A stretch of DNA of 64,000 nt from Rhizopus arrhizus (taxonomy: Eukaryota; Mucoromycota; Mucoromycetes; Mucorales; Rhizopodaceae): positions 1 to 64,000 of the forward strand of contig JAKZZE010000001.1 in the NCBI GenBank assembly GCA_024220505.1, written 5' to 3'. Of this stretch, positions 1 to 11,330 are shown piece after piece. The position numbers were made by a program, and so were the translations under genes. The first letter of the stretch is position 1, and each line of letters opens with the position of its first letter. Under the pieces are notes generated by a model, which saw only the letters and a list, made by a program, of their open reading frames with translations, had not been told where the DNA came from and searched no databases.

Positions 1-399
1 TTTTTTTAACTTACTTCACTCTTAACTTTTGTTTTACTTTACTTTATTTACTTTACTTTTTGATTATTTGAACAAATATCATACAAAGTAAATCTCTTCG
101 TTTTTCTTTTATTTACTTAACATCAAGAAACAAGAAGTCCCTTGCAGAGTATATTAACTTTTATTGTAAACCCTTTTTATTTTTATTTTATCTTTATTTT
201 TACTTTTTTCTTCTTTACTTTACTTAAAACAGTCTGATTACTTATAAGATCTGGTGATCACTTAACCCCAAGCAACTCATATTCAAATCATTACTCTTTT
301 GGAATCAAATCCCTACCTAAACCCTTTGATCTTACATCAAGACTCTCTTAAATCAAACCTATTTAACACTATAAAAACCTTACAAACTCCAATCTCACA
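1..399 (+). mobile_element. Partial LTR, family F (solo or truncated)
   Basis: The left part is cut by the window edge. It carries the boxes shared by family F copies: an AAGTCCCTTG box near 136, a degenerate primer-like motif (GATCTGGTGATCACT) near 249, and an end at ...CCAATCTCACA at 399. It matches the LTR F copies at 43652-43891 and, inverted, 49769-50376 and 52951-53524. No internal element sequence follows, so it is a solo LTR or a truncated end. Confidence 0.75.
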
Positions 400-426
400 A
401 TACCTTTTACATCATAACATGAATTA

Positions 427-994
427 TCTGCTATAACCCTTATATTTGTGTTTTTTATACTTTCAAAGCCTTTACCTGGTTGTATTATGTGGTCTTATTG
501 TCATAGCACTTTAGGATCAATGTGCATTATTTATAACCACATCAGATATTATACTCCCCACACCCATAATTATTGAAAGCTAGATTTATATCATGTTCTG
601 TGAAGCATTTATTGACATTAAAGAAGCATCTCATGTAATATTAAAAAATATTGCTCTCTTAACAATACAACATTTTGCTCAAATTCATTACAAATTTTAC
701 TACAGATAGATTGAAATTAGCTCAACTTTTAAAATATACGCGTTCCTTTGCAAACAGTATGCATTTTGATGAAACCTGTATTTTGATCAAGTCATTAATT
801 GTTAGGAATGCGTTTAGCATATCATCTGTTCTTTTTTTTTCTTTTTTTTCTTTTTATTGGCATTATTAAAGATTTCTTTATGAAAACTGCCAAATCACAG
901 GGGTTTACGAGTATAGCCATAGTAGTAAGCTTAACCCTAGCCACAAGCATAAGCATAGATCACTATGTGTAAAAAGGTCTTTTTGTCCCATATA
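427..994 (+). repeat. Dispersed AT-rich repeat, left part
   Basis: This stretch is a diverged copy of 20060-20585: both contain 'actttaggatcaatgtgcat', the TAGATTGAAATTA stretch and 'aaaactgccaaatc'. Its last ~60 bp (GCCATAGTAGTAAGC, CTATGTGTAAAAA) resemble the 422-bp satellite unit at 11331-18770. The repeat is interrupted at TA by the Tc1-like element and resumes at 2625. Confidence 0.7.
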
Positions 995-2624
995 CAGTAG
1001 CGGACAAAACTGGTGCACAAAACTTTTTTTAGCTTTTAACTACCATTACCTGCTCATGGTAATTGCAATAGTCATGAAACTGTACTAGAAGGAGGATATA
1101 CTAGTCATTGTAATCTATGTATGTTCTAAGCATGACATTGTTAAAACTGAGCGATAAGCGTGCTTTGAATTTATAAAATCTTATATTTTCTAAAAACCGC
1201 AAAAGTGGCTAAAATCTTAGACTTTATATAATCATCTCATCTCTTGATATTATCGGATATTCTTCTTTGCATATGCTAATAATATGCGTGTATATCATTT
1301 TCAGTAAAAGAACCCGGCTCTTTAACTATTCTTTTCCAAAGATCATCGACCCTTTTTGATCTAGTGTCGTATCATCATACCTTTGCCATCAATTGCCACC
1401 TGGCATGCTTAAGCGGACTTAGGCCGGGATTAGTGGCGGCTAAACTTGTAGCACAGAAGCGCTGTTATCAAATATTGAGTTTATGACATGCGTTGACTTG
1501 TGCCTTGTGTCATTGTCATACGGAAACGAGAGATTACGACGTTTTAGACTACTATACGCTAGGCTTTTGTGGTATGAAGTAAGCGAAATATATGTGTATA
1601 TTTATGAGTTCATTATACCATCGTATACCTGACACACATATTCTGGTCCTCAATATCTAATACAGCCTTAAAACATAACAGAGCAGCCAGCATGCTTCAT
1701 TGTTTGATCACCGTGAAAAAATCGCTCAGGTTGCTCGACTTGCTTTCAATATTAGTGTATACTATCTGCATCCATAATGTTCATATTTGTTTCATTGCTA
1801 AAGATAGCAGACTTCCAGCCCTCTATAGTATACAATGGCTTATTGTGATACCACATTCATCGCTTTTTTCCGACTTATACAGCTGATGAAATTCTTCGAT
1901 TCCTTACTTCCGGACTCAAAATCTAGCTTCCTACTGTGCCTTTAGACTGACAGTCTGCTAACACTGTATCTTAAGGTCCTCAAAATGTGCTGAGCATCAG
2001 GAACTGTGTGTAGCGGACCTTGTCCAAGCTCTAGGTTGATGACTGAACTAATAACTTTTCAGGCTAATAGCGGAATACCTTCATGATCACAAGACATTAA
2101 GTTTCTTTCTTCCCTCTTTCTCCTGTTGATTGTCCATTTAGAGATCCTTGTTACTCTAGAAATATCTGCTGTCGTACGAACTAGGCGTGTTCGAGATCTC
2201 AGAGTTTCGTTTTTACAGTTGCTTATTTTCTTAAACATATAAGGCTAGTACTTTGTTATAGTGAATAGGGTAAAAACAAAAGGGGGGACTCAATGGGAAA
2301 TACAAAATAAGTACAGTTTTATATATTTTTTAAGAGCTACTAAAATTTACTAATATGCTGTGAAATCTGAAAGCAAACGGGAGAGATATGGGGAAAATTG
2401 AAAGAAGGCTAGACAAGCACTACATTTTTGGCGAAAATTGAAATATGCAAAAAATCACTAAAAATGACCTTATGCCTGGGGGATGTCCGGCACAGTTCCG
2501 GTTTACATAACATAATGTATATTTTGGACTGTCTTTCAGATGGTATATGCCACAAAAGTCGCAGACATATGGCGGAGATACAATGTTGATTTTAATTTTT
2601 GTGCACCAGTTTTGTCCGCTACTG
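995..2624. mobile_element. Tc1/mariner-like non-autonomous element, copy 1
   Basis: It is bounded by ~29-bp terminal inverted repeats starting CAGTAGCGGACAAAACTGG and flanked by TA on both sides (993-994 and 2625-2626), as expected for Tc1/mariner. Its length is 1630 bp. The inverted copy at 59417-61046 has the same length and is nearly identical. Its transposase gene is broken, so any recent movement must have used transposase from elsewhere. Confidence 0.92.
1300..2230 (-). pseudogene. Decayed Tc1-like transposase
   Basis: On the minus strand, around 1515-1545, a catalytic-core remnant reads QYDNDTRHKST, recognisable as the Tc1 'QHDNDPKH' block. It is followed, across stops and a frameshift, by PPLIP and GLSPLKHARWQL, matching the 'PPQSPDLNPIEH.W' block that carries the third catalytic residue (here the glutamate is lost). 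Near 2140-2215 a helix-turn-helix-like stretch ending RISKWTIN is readable. Several TAA/TAG stops and at least one frameshift prevent expression. The best intact ORF is only 64 codons. Confidence 0.7.
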
Positions 2625-2740
2625 TAGATATCAAACAGTGTGCATCCAGTGTGTCTGTCATCACTCCAATCACTCTGATCATTCCGAAAGTAAACGTGTA
2701 ACCACAGGATTTCAGGGTATAACCATATTAGAGAAAAAAA
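2625..2740 (+). repeat. Dispersed repeat, right part (satellite-like)
   Basis: This continues the repeat interrupted by the Tc1-like insertion. It resembles the satellite unit: 'gtgcatccagtgtgtctgtcatcactcc' parallels the unit's GTGCACTTAGTGTTGG...ATCACTCC, and 'aaccacaggatttcagggtataaccat' parallels the unit's end. Confidence 0.65.
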
Positions 2741-3300
2741 AGAGCAATTTTAGGATGATGTCAAACCTTTTAGGTCCAAGTGGATACTATATCAGCTCGT
2801 CAACCAGACGTCGACTAATTCAAAACAGGTTATGAAACTACCACTTTACAAAAAAGTGGAAAGACGAAAGAAAGAGAAAGAAATTAAAAATCTCCTTCCC
2901 TTTAATAGTGCGGGATTAAAAATATTGTAGAAATTTATGCCTTTTCCCTGTCACAAAATTTTTATTCAAATCAGACGGTCACAGATAATCCTAATTTTTC
3001 TTTTCAAGCACTTGGCCAAGTAAATAGGCAGCAGGAATAATTTATCTAATGAAGGTTCGTCTGTCAAAGTGAATCGCACTGTCTAGTGTGTTTTGACTTA
3101 TTTTTGTTGCTATGATTTGGGGATTTTTCCTTTTGGTAACGTCTGTTAAATTATATATACAAAAGCCAATAGCCGATTAGAAGCAAAAATGGCGCAAAAA
3201 TGGTATCATAGTCCACCAATAATAACAACCGATTATGGAATTGCGTGATTTCTGTCAGTTATTGTGTTATCGTTACATTTTCGCCGTCCACTTCATATCG
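2741..3300. other. Intergenic, no gene seen
   Basis: AT-rich sequence with no coding region or repeat that I could support. It is the upstream region of the multi-exon gene beginning at 3387. Confidence 0.5.
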
Positions 3301-3301
3301 T

Positions 3302-3309
3302 TATAAATA
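3302..3309 (+). promoter_or_regulatory. TATA box of the multi-exon gene
   Basis: TATAAATA lies 78 bp before the ATG and is followed by a pyrimidine-rich stretch with a T9-10 run. Placement fits a fungal core promoter; the function is inferred from position only. Confidence 0.55.
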
Positions 3310-3386
3310 CCGTGGACTAATTTTTCATTCTTTTTTTTTTGCTTTATTATCTTTCTCATTTATTCTTTTTTTCTGCTACTCACACT

Positions 3387-6145
3387 ATGTCTGACTTATA
3401 TCTCGAACCTTATGTTGAAATTGTCTCCCACGATAACTCTAGTGAGTTTGTAGAGCCGTTTGTTGAAATCAGTACTCGTACACGTTCGCGTGAAGGTAAC
3501 TTAATTATTTGGCATCCATAAATATCTGACATTTCTTTTAGATGAAGCTGAACATATCGTACGCCCCGTCAATGCTTTGTCCATATTGGATCGTCAACGG
3601 TATTTTAACTCCCAAGGTACATTTGCGAAATACTTTGTATATAAACATTAAATGAATAATTTATAGCCTCTATGGGAGTTGAGGAGTTTGTGAACTGCTC
3701 ATCTGATGCTAATCAACAAACATTCAACGATATATTTCAGCATATCCTTGGATGCGTTTATGACGGTGCCAGTGATCAATTATCTCCTGCATTTGTAGAT
3801 AACGTATGTAAAGCAGTTCCTGGTGAAGTCAGTGTTTCCACAGACATCGACTCCTTTGCATATGTTAGTCATGATGTACCACTTAGAAACTCCTGTGGCC
3901 TTATTGTCAGGCCATTATATTCAAGTAGTTACATGTCGGATACTGGTGTAACTTGGTCTCACGATGTTTATACCAAGAATGTCAGTGTTGGCGTCCACAG
4001 GATCCCTAACGTGCAGCTTTTAAAGACTGAAAAACTTCAGGTATATCATCTACTTTTAAGGTGCAACAATTTAACAAATGCTTATAGGTTTGTATTTGTT
4101 TCCCTCGTATTTACCAGGAGCTTGCTACAACCGAAGGTGTAAGTCCATCATATCATGTACCCAGTCACTATCATGTTCAGTTTGTGGACCTTGTTCTCCT
4201 TCCGGCTTTGGGTGTAGTCTTTGATACTTCAGTGGTGCCTGTACCTCTAGATTATGAGTCTGCTGCTCATTCCGGTATGGGAAAAAGCATGTACATTAGC
4301 ATGAAAGAGTTTGCTAGGCTAGACGAAGCAATGAAGAGTATTCTATCGCATAATCCAGGCTTAAATTCTGTTTTTGGTGATTTCTTTTTTGTAACCTGGG
4401 GAATGGGCATAAAATCTCGATTTTCTGGGGATGAGACATTTATTGATGCTTTGGCTTCCCAAGGTTTTGTATGGGATCGTGTTGACCTACAGAACTTTTA
4501 TTTGGACTTAGGAGTCAACTTTGGATGTCCTCAGCACGGTGTTTCTGGCATTTGGTCCACAGGTGATAGTAGAACCTTTCGCGCTATAATAGAGAAGTTT
4601 ATTGGTTCAAAAGAAAGCTTTGTTTTAAGAAAGTATCGACATGATCCTTTTTGTGATCACTTGGGTATTGGTGGCTTTAGGTATTCAAGTTCAAAATCTG
4701 ATTTTATCAGGGTCACTGCATACTCTCATTCAAAAGAACCGTTTTATCGCCGGTCTGCTATGGGTGAAAGGCATGGAGAAGACTTCCAACCGGATGAAGT
4801 ACTTAAAGTTTCACCACACTTTATCAAGCATGTAGTAAGTAAACAATTTATATAGTATACCAGACTTAAGCGTCTAATGATATATAGAAAAAAATAAAAC
4901 ACTGCTTAGCATTAATGAAGTCCAAATCTTATGGAGTGCGACTCGAGGTGCGCTTTACGGCAAATAACTGGGACACTTTATACTACCGTACTATGAAATT
5001 GGCCAAGTACGTATTTGTCATAGCATATGCAAATATTCTAACGTCGTTTTTTTAGAGATGAACTTCCAGTCCACATTAATTGGTACAAGTCCCATGCTAT
5101 TTGGTCGTTTGTAGAGAACCGTTTAGATGCGCTTGTTGCAATAGCCAAGAACTTCCACAGCCAAGCAGAGACAAGGTATACAGCAAGCCAACTCACAGGT
5201 GTGGCTTTCGTTGCGTTTATGCTGTCGTCGCTAGTACATCGACCGTCCAATCGTAACTGGTGGCTTCCCTTCGCTGACCAACTGAAAGCCCACCGGTGCC
5301 GCAAGTCAATGGCTTTGTTTGTACCTGGTCTCTTCACGTTATCTAAAGATAACACTCGCTGGTCCTGTGCAGTAAGCTTAAAGCAGCATCTACACGGTGT
5401 CTTGCATAGGGACGTCTTGAACAAGATGACTCCTGATCTGCAAGATACTCTTGAACTGCCTAAATGGCATTACAATGCGCCCACCAATATAAGAATGAAA
5501 GAAGTGGAAACAAGTATAAACTTTGATCTTAATTTATATGCTCCATACATAGATCTTTCTAACAAAGAAAATTACTACTGGAACCGTGCTGTGCTCTTTA
5601 TAAGCCATTATGGCTTAACCGATGCTTCTGTAGAGCCTTTTGTCAATTTGATGATGCACGAAGTTATTTCCAAATTTTCGAAATGGACCAAATACTGCAA
5701 GGACAAAGAGTCATATCAAAAGCTGCAAGCGTATGGCTCAAACTTCTTTCGTGATAAAAATTATATAAAAGACATTATAAAGGTACTATAGTAAATCTTT
5801 GATCTTTTTTTTATATTAAACTTCTTATAGGACGGTCATTACAATATCATCAAGTCTGCTCATACAAGACGACAAATAGAAAACCTACTTCTCCCCAGCT
5901 ACAATGAAATATTAAGTAACACCGAGTCTGTTGCTTTCCAACACCCTTTAAGCTCATGGAAATTAATTCAGTCTCGGGCGTGTTATGTAGTTTTATGCCT
6001 AAATAATCCACATTTGCAATCAGACCTCAACAGATTTCGTCAAGCCATGCTTAAATATATATTTAGCAAGTTTATGTTTATACCAAGAATTGCAAAGGAC
6101 AGAATATGGACTGTAAGCAAAGGGCTACTCTTTTATGAAATTTAA
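3387..6145 (+). CDS. Seven-exon gene for an 821-aa protein of unknown function
   Basis: I do not recognise the product. Splicing six short GT-AG introns (3496-3541, 3617-3666, 4041-4087, 4835-4887, 5007-5055, 5783-5830; 46-53 nt) gives one uninterrupted frame of 822 codons from ATG 3387 to TAA 6143-6145. Exons are 3387-3495, 3542-3616, 3667-4040, 4088-4834, 4888-5006, 5056-5782 and 5831-6145. Every junction preserves the frame, which is strong evidence for a real gene. The N-terminus has two similar segments (EPYVEIVS, EPFVEIST). The middle is aromatic-rich (HINWYKSHAIWSF, NRNWWLPF) and contains a CPQHG. I saw no signal peptide, membrane segment or catalytic motif that I can name. A TATA box lies upstream and an AATAAA downstream. 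It could be a host gene or a gene of an undescribed mobile element, since it is surrounded by repeats. Confidence 0.85.
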
Positions 6146-6191
6146 CTTTTTATTTATTTATATTATGTCTTTTTATGTACAATATGCAAAA

Positions 6192-6197
6192 AAATAA
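6192..6197 (+). terminator. Poly(A) signal
   Basis: AATAAA 47 bp after the stop codon of the seven-exon gene, in an AT-rich 3' flank. Confidence 0.5.
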
Positions 6198-6682
6198 ACA
6201 TCCTTTAAAATGTACTATTCCTTTCTAAAAAACTTTAATTATCTGTTTATTTTACGGCGATTGTTTAAGTTGAAGAAATATCTCGCTAACCGTCGTAATA
6301 CCAGCATAATATATTATCCAAAGAAGGGCCTTGTTAACTTTTTTAGGTAAAATTGCTGTTTGCCTGAAGATTCACTGGACATTCATACCTACTACTATGT
6401 TGCATTACTGATACAGTATTCATACAAATAGGATGGTTCTGGTATGAGCTTTTATAAAGCGGGCACTTATATCAGACATATAGGGAACTGTGCTACTTCG
6501 CATTATATAAAATTATAAATTTCATCAAATTTTTGACAATGCAATATCCTTTTGTTTTGGGAGTAGCTGTTATGAACGTAGTTACTTCTATACGATGCCA
6601 GAAGATGAACAAGTATAACCGTCCTTTTTACAATATGAATATTTTTTGTCAGAGCAAAAGATCTATGCTAACTATCATGTTT
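6198..6682. other. Gene-free stretch
   Basis: AT-rich sequence between the seven-exon gene and the first direct repeat. No ORF of note or recognisable element. Confidence 0.45.
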
Positions 6683-7010
6683 TGACATGTCAATAAGATA
6701 CAGTCTTATCATTCTGGACTAAATCTTTACAAATGAGTTTGAATAAGAATAGATCCTGATAATTCTCACTGCCCTAAACAGCCAAGCTTCACTTTCATCT
6801 CAACAGTTGTTTATTAACATCAGTTTATAAAATTTTTCGTATACATGTCAAATCATATCGGTCGTAACTACTCTTTGTCATCTAATCTCAGGTCTTGCTC
6901 AACTAATATAAATAGCCTTGAAATCTTTTTTTAATAAAAGTATTCCACGTTATAACTATCGTTTGGTCTCGTTTGTTCTTCTTTGTCCTATTTTTATACT
7001 TAAAACACTT
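6683..7010 (+). repeat. ~330-bp direct repeat, copy 1
   Basis: About 290 bp closely match 10416-10750 in the same orientation, sharing 'gagtttgaataagaatag', 'cagccaagcttcactttcat' and 'catatcggtcgtaacta'. It includes a TATA-like ATATAAATAGCC near 6907, like the LTR promoters in this window. The two copies could be the LTRs of a decayed element, but TG...CA ends and a target duplication were not found. Confidence 0.75.
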
Positions 7011-9776
7011 TACTACCTATCGGCGTAAAGTCCCACAGCATATCTTTCTGGTTGTATGTCCTACTGCAGCCAAGTTTCCGTGTATCAACTCCGAGAGTTG
7101 AAAGAGATGAGTATGAAAATTTAATGATTTGGCTTTCAACTAGCCTAAAATATTACCAATGGCTATATGGATATATTTAAGTTGTCAAAAGACATTATGG
7201 AAGATCACATAGCATACTTGACTAAAACTATGCTCATTTTTCATTATGTATGTAATCAAATGCAACTTCAAAATCCCTTGCCATTTTTTGTTTGCTAAAT
7301 ATTATAAGCTATTCTTTATCGTTACATCAAAATTTATGTTGATGGAAATACTATTTTGCATCAAAAGTATACTATTAGACAACTGCTAATCTTGACCGTA
7401 AAGTTTGACCCTGAGAGCAACAGTATCCTCGCAAATTTAGCCAATGCTGATATTTACATGCGCTAAATCGCGTTTATTGTAGATTTCTCATGTTGTCTAA
7501 TTTTTTGATTACTCGGACTACGAGAAATAACCTCAAAGTCGATTTTTGATAAACCCATTCAGCACTTGGAATCCTTATTGTGCTCTTATTGTTTACGTAC
7601 TATATTCTTTATGCTTTAAGCATCTACTTGACAAAAATACATGCCTATCATCGTTCCTTGGTATGCCATGAAGATAATAACTAACATATATACACTGTTT
7701 TCCCTATATGTTCCAACCTTCGAATGTCTTTTTTCAGTTATTAAGTTGATGTACTTGTCAGGGTTTAAATATTTAACAGGTTCAATCAGTCCCAAAAGCG
7801 TTTATTAATAAGTCTACACATACGTGTTTAATTTCCTAGCTGTTAAGTTTTACATCATTTAGGTTTGCATCGTACTATGCAATTGAAAAAGCATAAAGTT
7901 GCCTATACTGAGACATGCGCTACTTAATTTCGAAGACAAGAAAGCCCCAAGTCCAAGCCTAGAAGCACAGACACATCTCCTAATAGGAGGGCCAACCCAA
8001 CTTTCACCATATATCAGGCAATCCTTATCACAAAATGAGTTGACAGATGGCCATTACGTTATGCTCTGTATGAGAGCTTTAGATGCTTGGTTATTGCTCC
8101 TTCACTCTTCTCATAGTAACTCTGTATATTTTCCTTCCCACCAAACTAAAAATATTTCTAGGTATGCCATTGATGGATACTATAGAAGTTGTCCGGCTTC
8201 AAGCGAGGCGATTGACCGCGGTAGATAGTAATGTAAAATATCCGGCTTGTTTATGATCTGCAATCAACAGAGATAACCCCTAGTTTAACATCCTATCTGC
8301 CTTCCTTTTTACGAAGAAAAGGTAAAATTCTAATTCATTATTAAAATTGGAGCGAAGAAGCATTTGTTTAACGACGGCTTGGCGAAACTCATAATTTTAT
8401 TGCTTAGAACACTTTAAATTTAGCTTCGCCTGTTACATGTGCCGATAAAGCATTGCCGAATATTGATTATTTATTTTGTAGTAATTTCGTCGGTCCATAG
8501 ACAGATTAACAAAATTGCATTTATCTCCACGGCTATGCACGTGATATGCATGAAACTTGCACCAAAGATGTAGAAAAAAATTAGCTTTTTGCCGGTATAA
8601 TTTTTGCAAACATCAAAAAAGTTTTCGCGAAGATATTCAAAGTTTTGCTCAAACTTCTAATTTCTGAGTTTAAATCAATTTAACAATAGAGCCGCTCTGC
8701 TAGTTTTTAGCAGAAAAGTAGTTGTCAACATGCTAAATTTGTTCTAAATCATTCATGTTGGCTTCGACACGTATATGCAAGAGCTTATGAAGTACTATAT
8801 AAGTAAATATATTCTTCTAAAACATTGAGATGAAACAACTAATTATGTTTCAAAATGGTAGGAGGTCTTAAATTTTGCGAAATCTTATACGCGATGGGAA
8901 AAGAAACAACGAATTTGAGTAAATGCTACACATATATAGGTAATATCGGAACAAGAATAAAATATATATAGTATAAAAACTTACCTTTCAGAAAGAAAGT
9001 TTGCTTTTGGTAAAGAATGCTGACATTGATATCATCTCTAATGGTTGGTGGTAAATCACATCCATTTGTGAGCATAAAGTAAGTCATAGACCAATAGAGG
9101 CCTTTACATATGTTGTTATTTTTCATTGTTCCAGTAAAAATTAATAAAACAATCAGTTTACTTGAAAATTAAAACGGTGTGCTTGTATCCGTTTATTTTA
9201 ACTGTCTTCGAGCAAAAGGTGAACAAAGCTTCTTTATACTTTTATTACTTTTAGAAGAAACACGTATCTATTAATTATAATGTAACAGCATGTGTACATT
9301 TATAAAGACTCTTCGTTAGGTTAATGTTTTCATTTGAATAAGGAGACTTAATAGCTATTCTTTTACTACTCCCAGTTTTTTTGGTTTCATCTTTTCCAGA
9401 AGAAACTGTTTTGTTACGTTCTCTTACATGCGTCAGATGGTCTAAACCTAGGCCCACAGGTTATCTTCCTATTATTAACTTTTTTTAAATAAAGCAATCG
9501 CAAAAAGCTTTTGGTTCGTCATTTTTTGACATATTGTTCTATTCTAGCATACTTTAGCTATGTCTTATCTTCAAGTTTTAAGAACCTAAAACAGTGAATT
9601 CTTTCCCAAGGGTTTCTTACAGCCTTTTCCCTATTACTCGGTCATGACTAGTTCTACTCCTTTAACTCACTACAAGCTGTTCTAATATAGCTCCTGATGC
9701 AATGAGACATAAATGAAAAATAGATCTACTTAAGAAATAATTATAAACAGTCCACTTGCATAACCAGGAACAAGTC
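7011..9776. other. Long stretch without a supported gene
   Basis: Contains only short unconvincing ORFs: one of 109 codons at 7899-8228 starting at TTG, and ~60-residue ones on the minus strand at 8926-9126 and 9275-9457. None shows a recognisable motif, intron structure or a repeat copy elsewhere in the window. It could be the decayed interior of an element bounded by the direct repeats. Confidence 0.45.
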
Positions 9777-9781
9777 GTAAG

Positions 9782-10242
9782 TGTTGTAAACATAGTTATT
9801 TTCTATATGATATCAGTTGTATTAAAATAAATAACGATACACAAAAAGATTAAACTATTATTGAACAATTCCACACTTTTCCAAATTTAGAACAATAAAA
9901 TCAATATCTGTCATCCTAGAGAGTCTAATCAATTGTCAACCCCAAAAGTAATTAGATCAAAAATAATGGACTGGTTATTATTTCTATTGTTCAATTTCAG
10001 ATGCATATATTAGAATATCGACAAGCTTTAGCTTAATCATTGGTTCTTCAGCACGACATCGTGACCGAGTCTATATCTTTTATATCTACGCTCACAAAGA
10101 ATATAAATAGATGCCAACTTTTTATCCATAAAGCGAGGCCTTTTCGCAATATAAAGAAATCTGCAATAAAGAAGGATTTTAATTTTATATTGCTGCTATT
10201 GTTTTTTTGTTTAATTTTTTATTTAATCTTGCGATTAAAACA
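9782..10242 (+). mobile_element. Solo LTR family B, copy 1
   Basis: Starts TGTTGTAAACATAG, ends ATTAAAACA, 461 bp, flanked by a 5-bp target duplication GTAAG (9777-9781 and 10243-10247). It closely matches the copies at 45488-45949 (inverted) and 50878-51339. It contains a TATA-like AATATAAATAGATGCC. No internal retroelement sequence is present. Confidence 0.92.
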
Positions 10243-10247
10243 GTAAG

Positions 10248-10415
10248 ATCAAAGTTTATTCATACTAAATCCACATCTATAATTAATTAAAGTCTATTGA
10301 AAGGGACTTAATTGAGACGCCATGAAAAGGATGCAAAAAGTAGATGCATCAGTATTAAATAAGGACAGGTCTTTCAACATTTCGTCAAATTTTTTAGTCT
10401 TCTAATTTTGCGGCT
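10248..10415. other. Spacer between LTR B and the second direct repeat
   Basis: AT-rich, no feature supported. Confidence 0.4.
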
Positions 10416-10750
10416 TGACACATACGTCAATAGGATATAGTCTTAATATTCTCGACAGAATATTTTACAAATGAGTTTGAATAAGAATAGATTCTGATAA
10501 TCCTCACTGCCCTAAACAGCCAAGCTTCACTTTCATCTCAACAGTTGTTTATTGACATCAGTTTATAAAATTTTTCGTATACATGTCAAATCATATCGGT
10601 CGTAACTATTCTTTGTCATCTAATCTCAGGTCTTGCTCAATTAATACAAATAGCCTTGAAATCTTTTTTTAATAAAAGTATTCGACTTTAGAACTATTGT
10701 TCGGTCCCTTCGACTCTTCAGTATCCTCTTCTTATATTTAAAACGCGTTG
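10416..10750 (+). repeat. ~330-bp direct repeat, copy 2
   Basis: Diverged by a few percent from 6683-7010, same orientation, about 3.7 kb apart. See copy 1. Confidence 0.75.
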
Positions 10751-11330
10751 TAGTTTACAAACCTTGCCTTCAGAGCTAAAATGTCAATCCTTTAACAATT
10801 GATTGCAATACAGTTTCCCAAAAATGACCGACTGTAACGGAAGATACATATTTTAAAGCATGAATACGCACCGCACAATAATACTAATCAAACGACAAAA
10901 TTTTTTCGTTTCATAACGCCGATAGCATCACAACATAAATTCAATAAAAGAAAAGGAAGTTCAACGGTTGATCCAAAAAAGTAGTAACCGGACAGGATAC
11001 TGATGATTAGTAAGGCGCTACTAGCTGACGAATGACGTCATAATTCCAGTGACCAATTTCAATGCTTAACACTATCCTCAAATTTGTCACCTACTATATT
11101 GGACACGGTCTATAAACATTTTTGGCCCTCTAATAATGCCGTTCACTGCAAAAATCTATCAAGGCTTTGGAACAAACAATCGACTACACAAATACAAAAC
11201 GTAATTGATACAAACCTATTCGTACACATTTTCAAAAATACATAAAGTTACCATCTGCAGATAATAAACTGGACAGAAAGCCACAAAGACCTCTTACAAA
11301 ACCACAACCACAACTGCAGTTCCAAACCAT
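10751..11330. other. Gene-free flank of the satellite
   Basis: No ORF of note. The last ~40 bp (AACCACAACCACAACTGCAG) resemble the AACCAY-rich sequence that follows the array at 18765-18820. Confidence 0.45.

Noticed and set aside
7899..8228. 109-codon frame as a gene
   Set aside because: Starts at TTG, no motif, no splice or promoter context, no copy elsewhere in the window.
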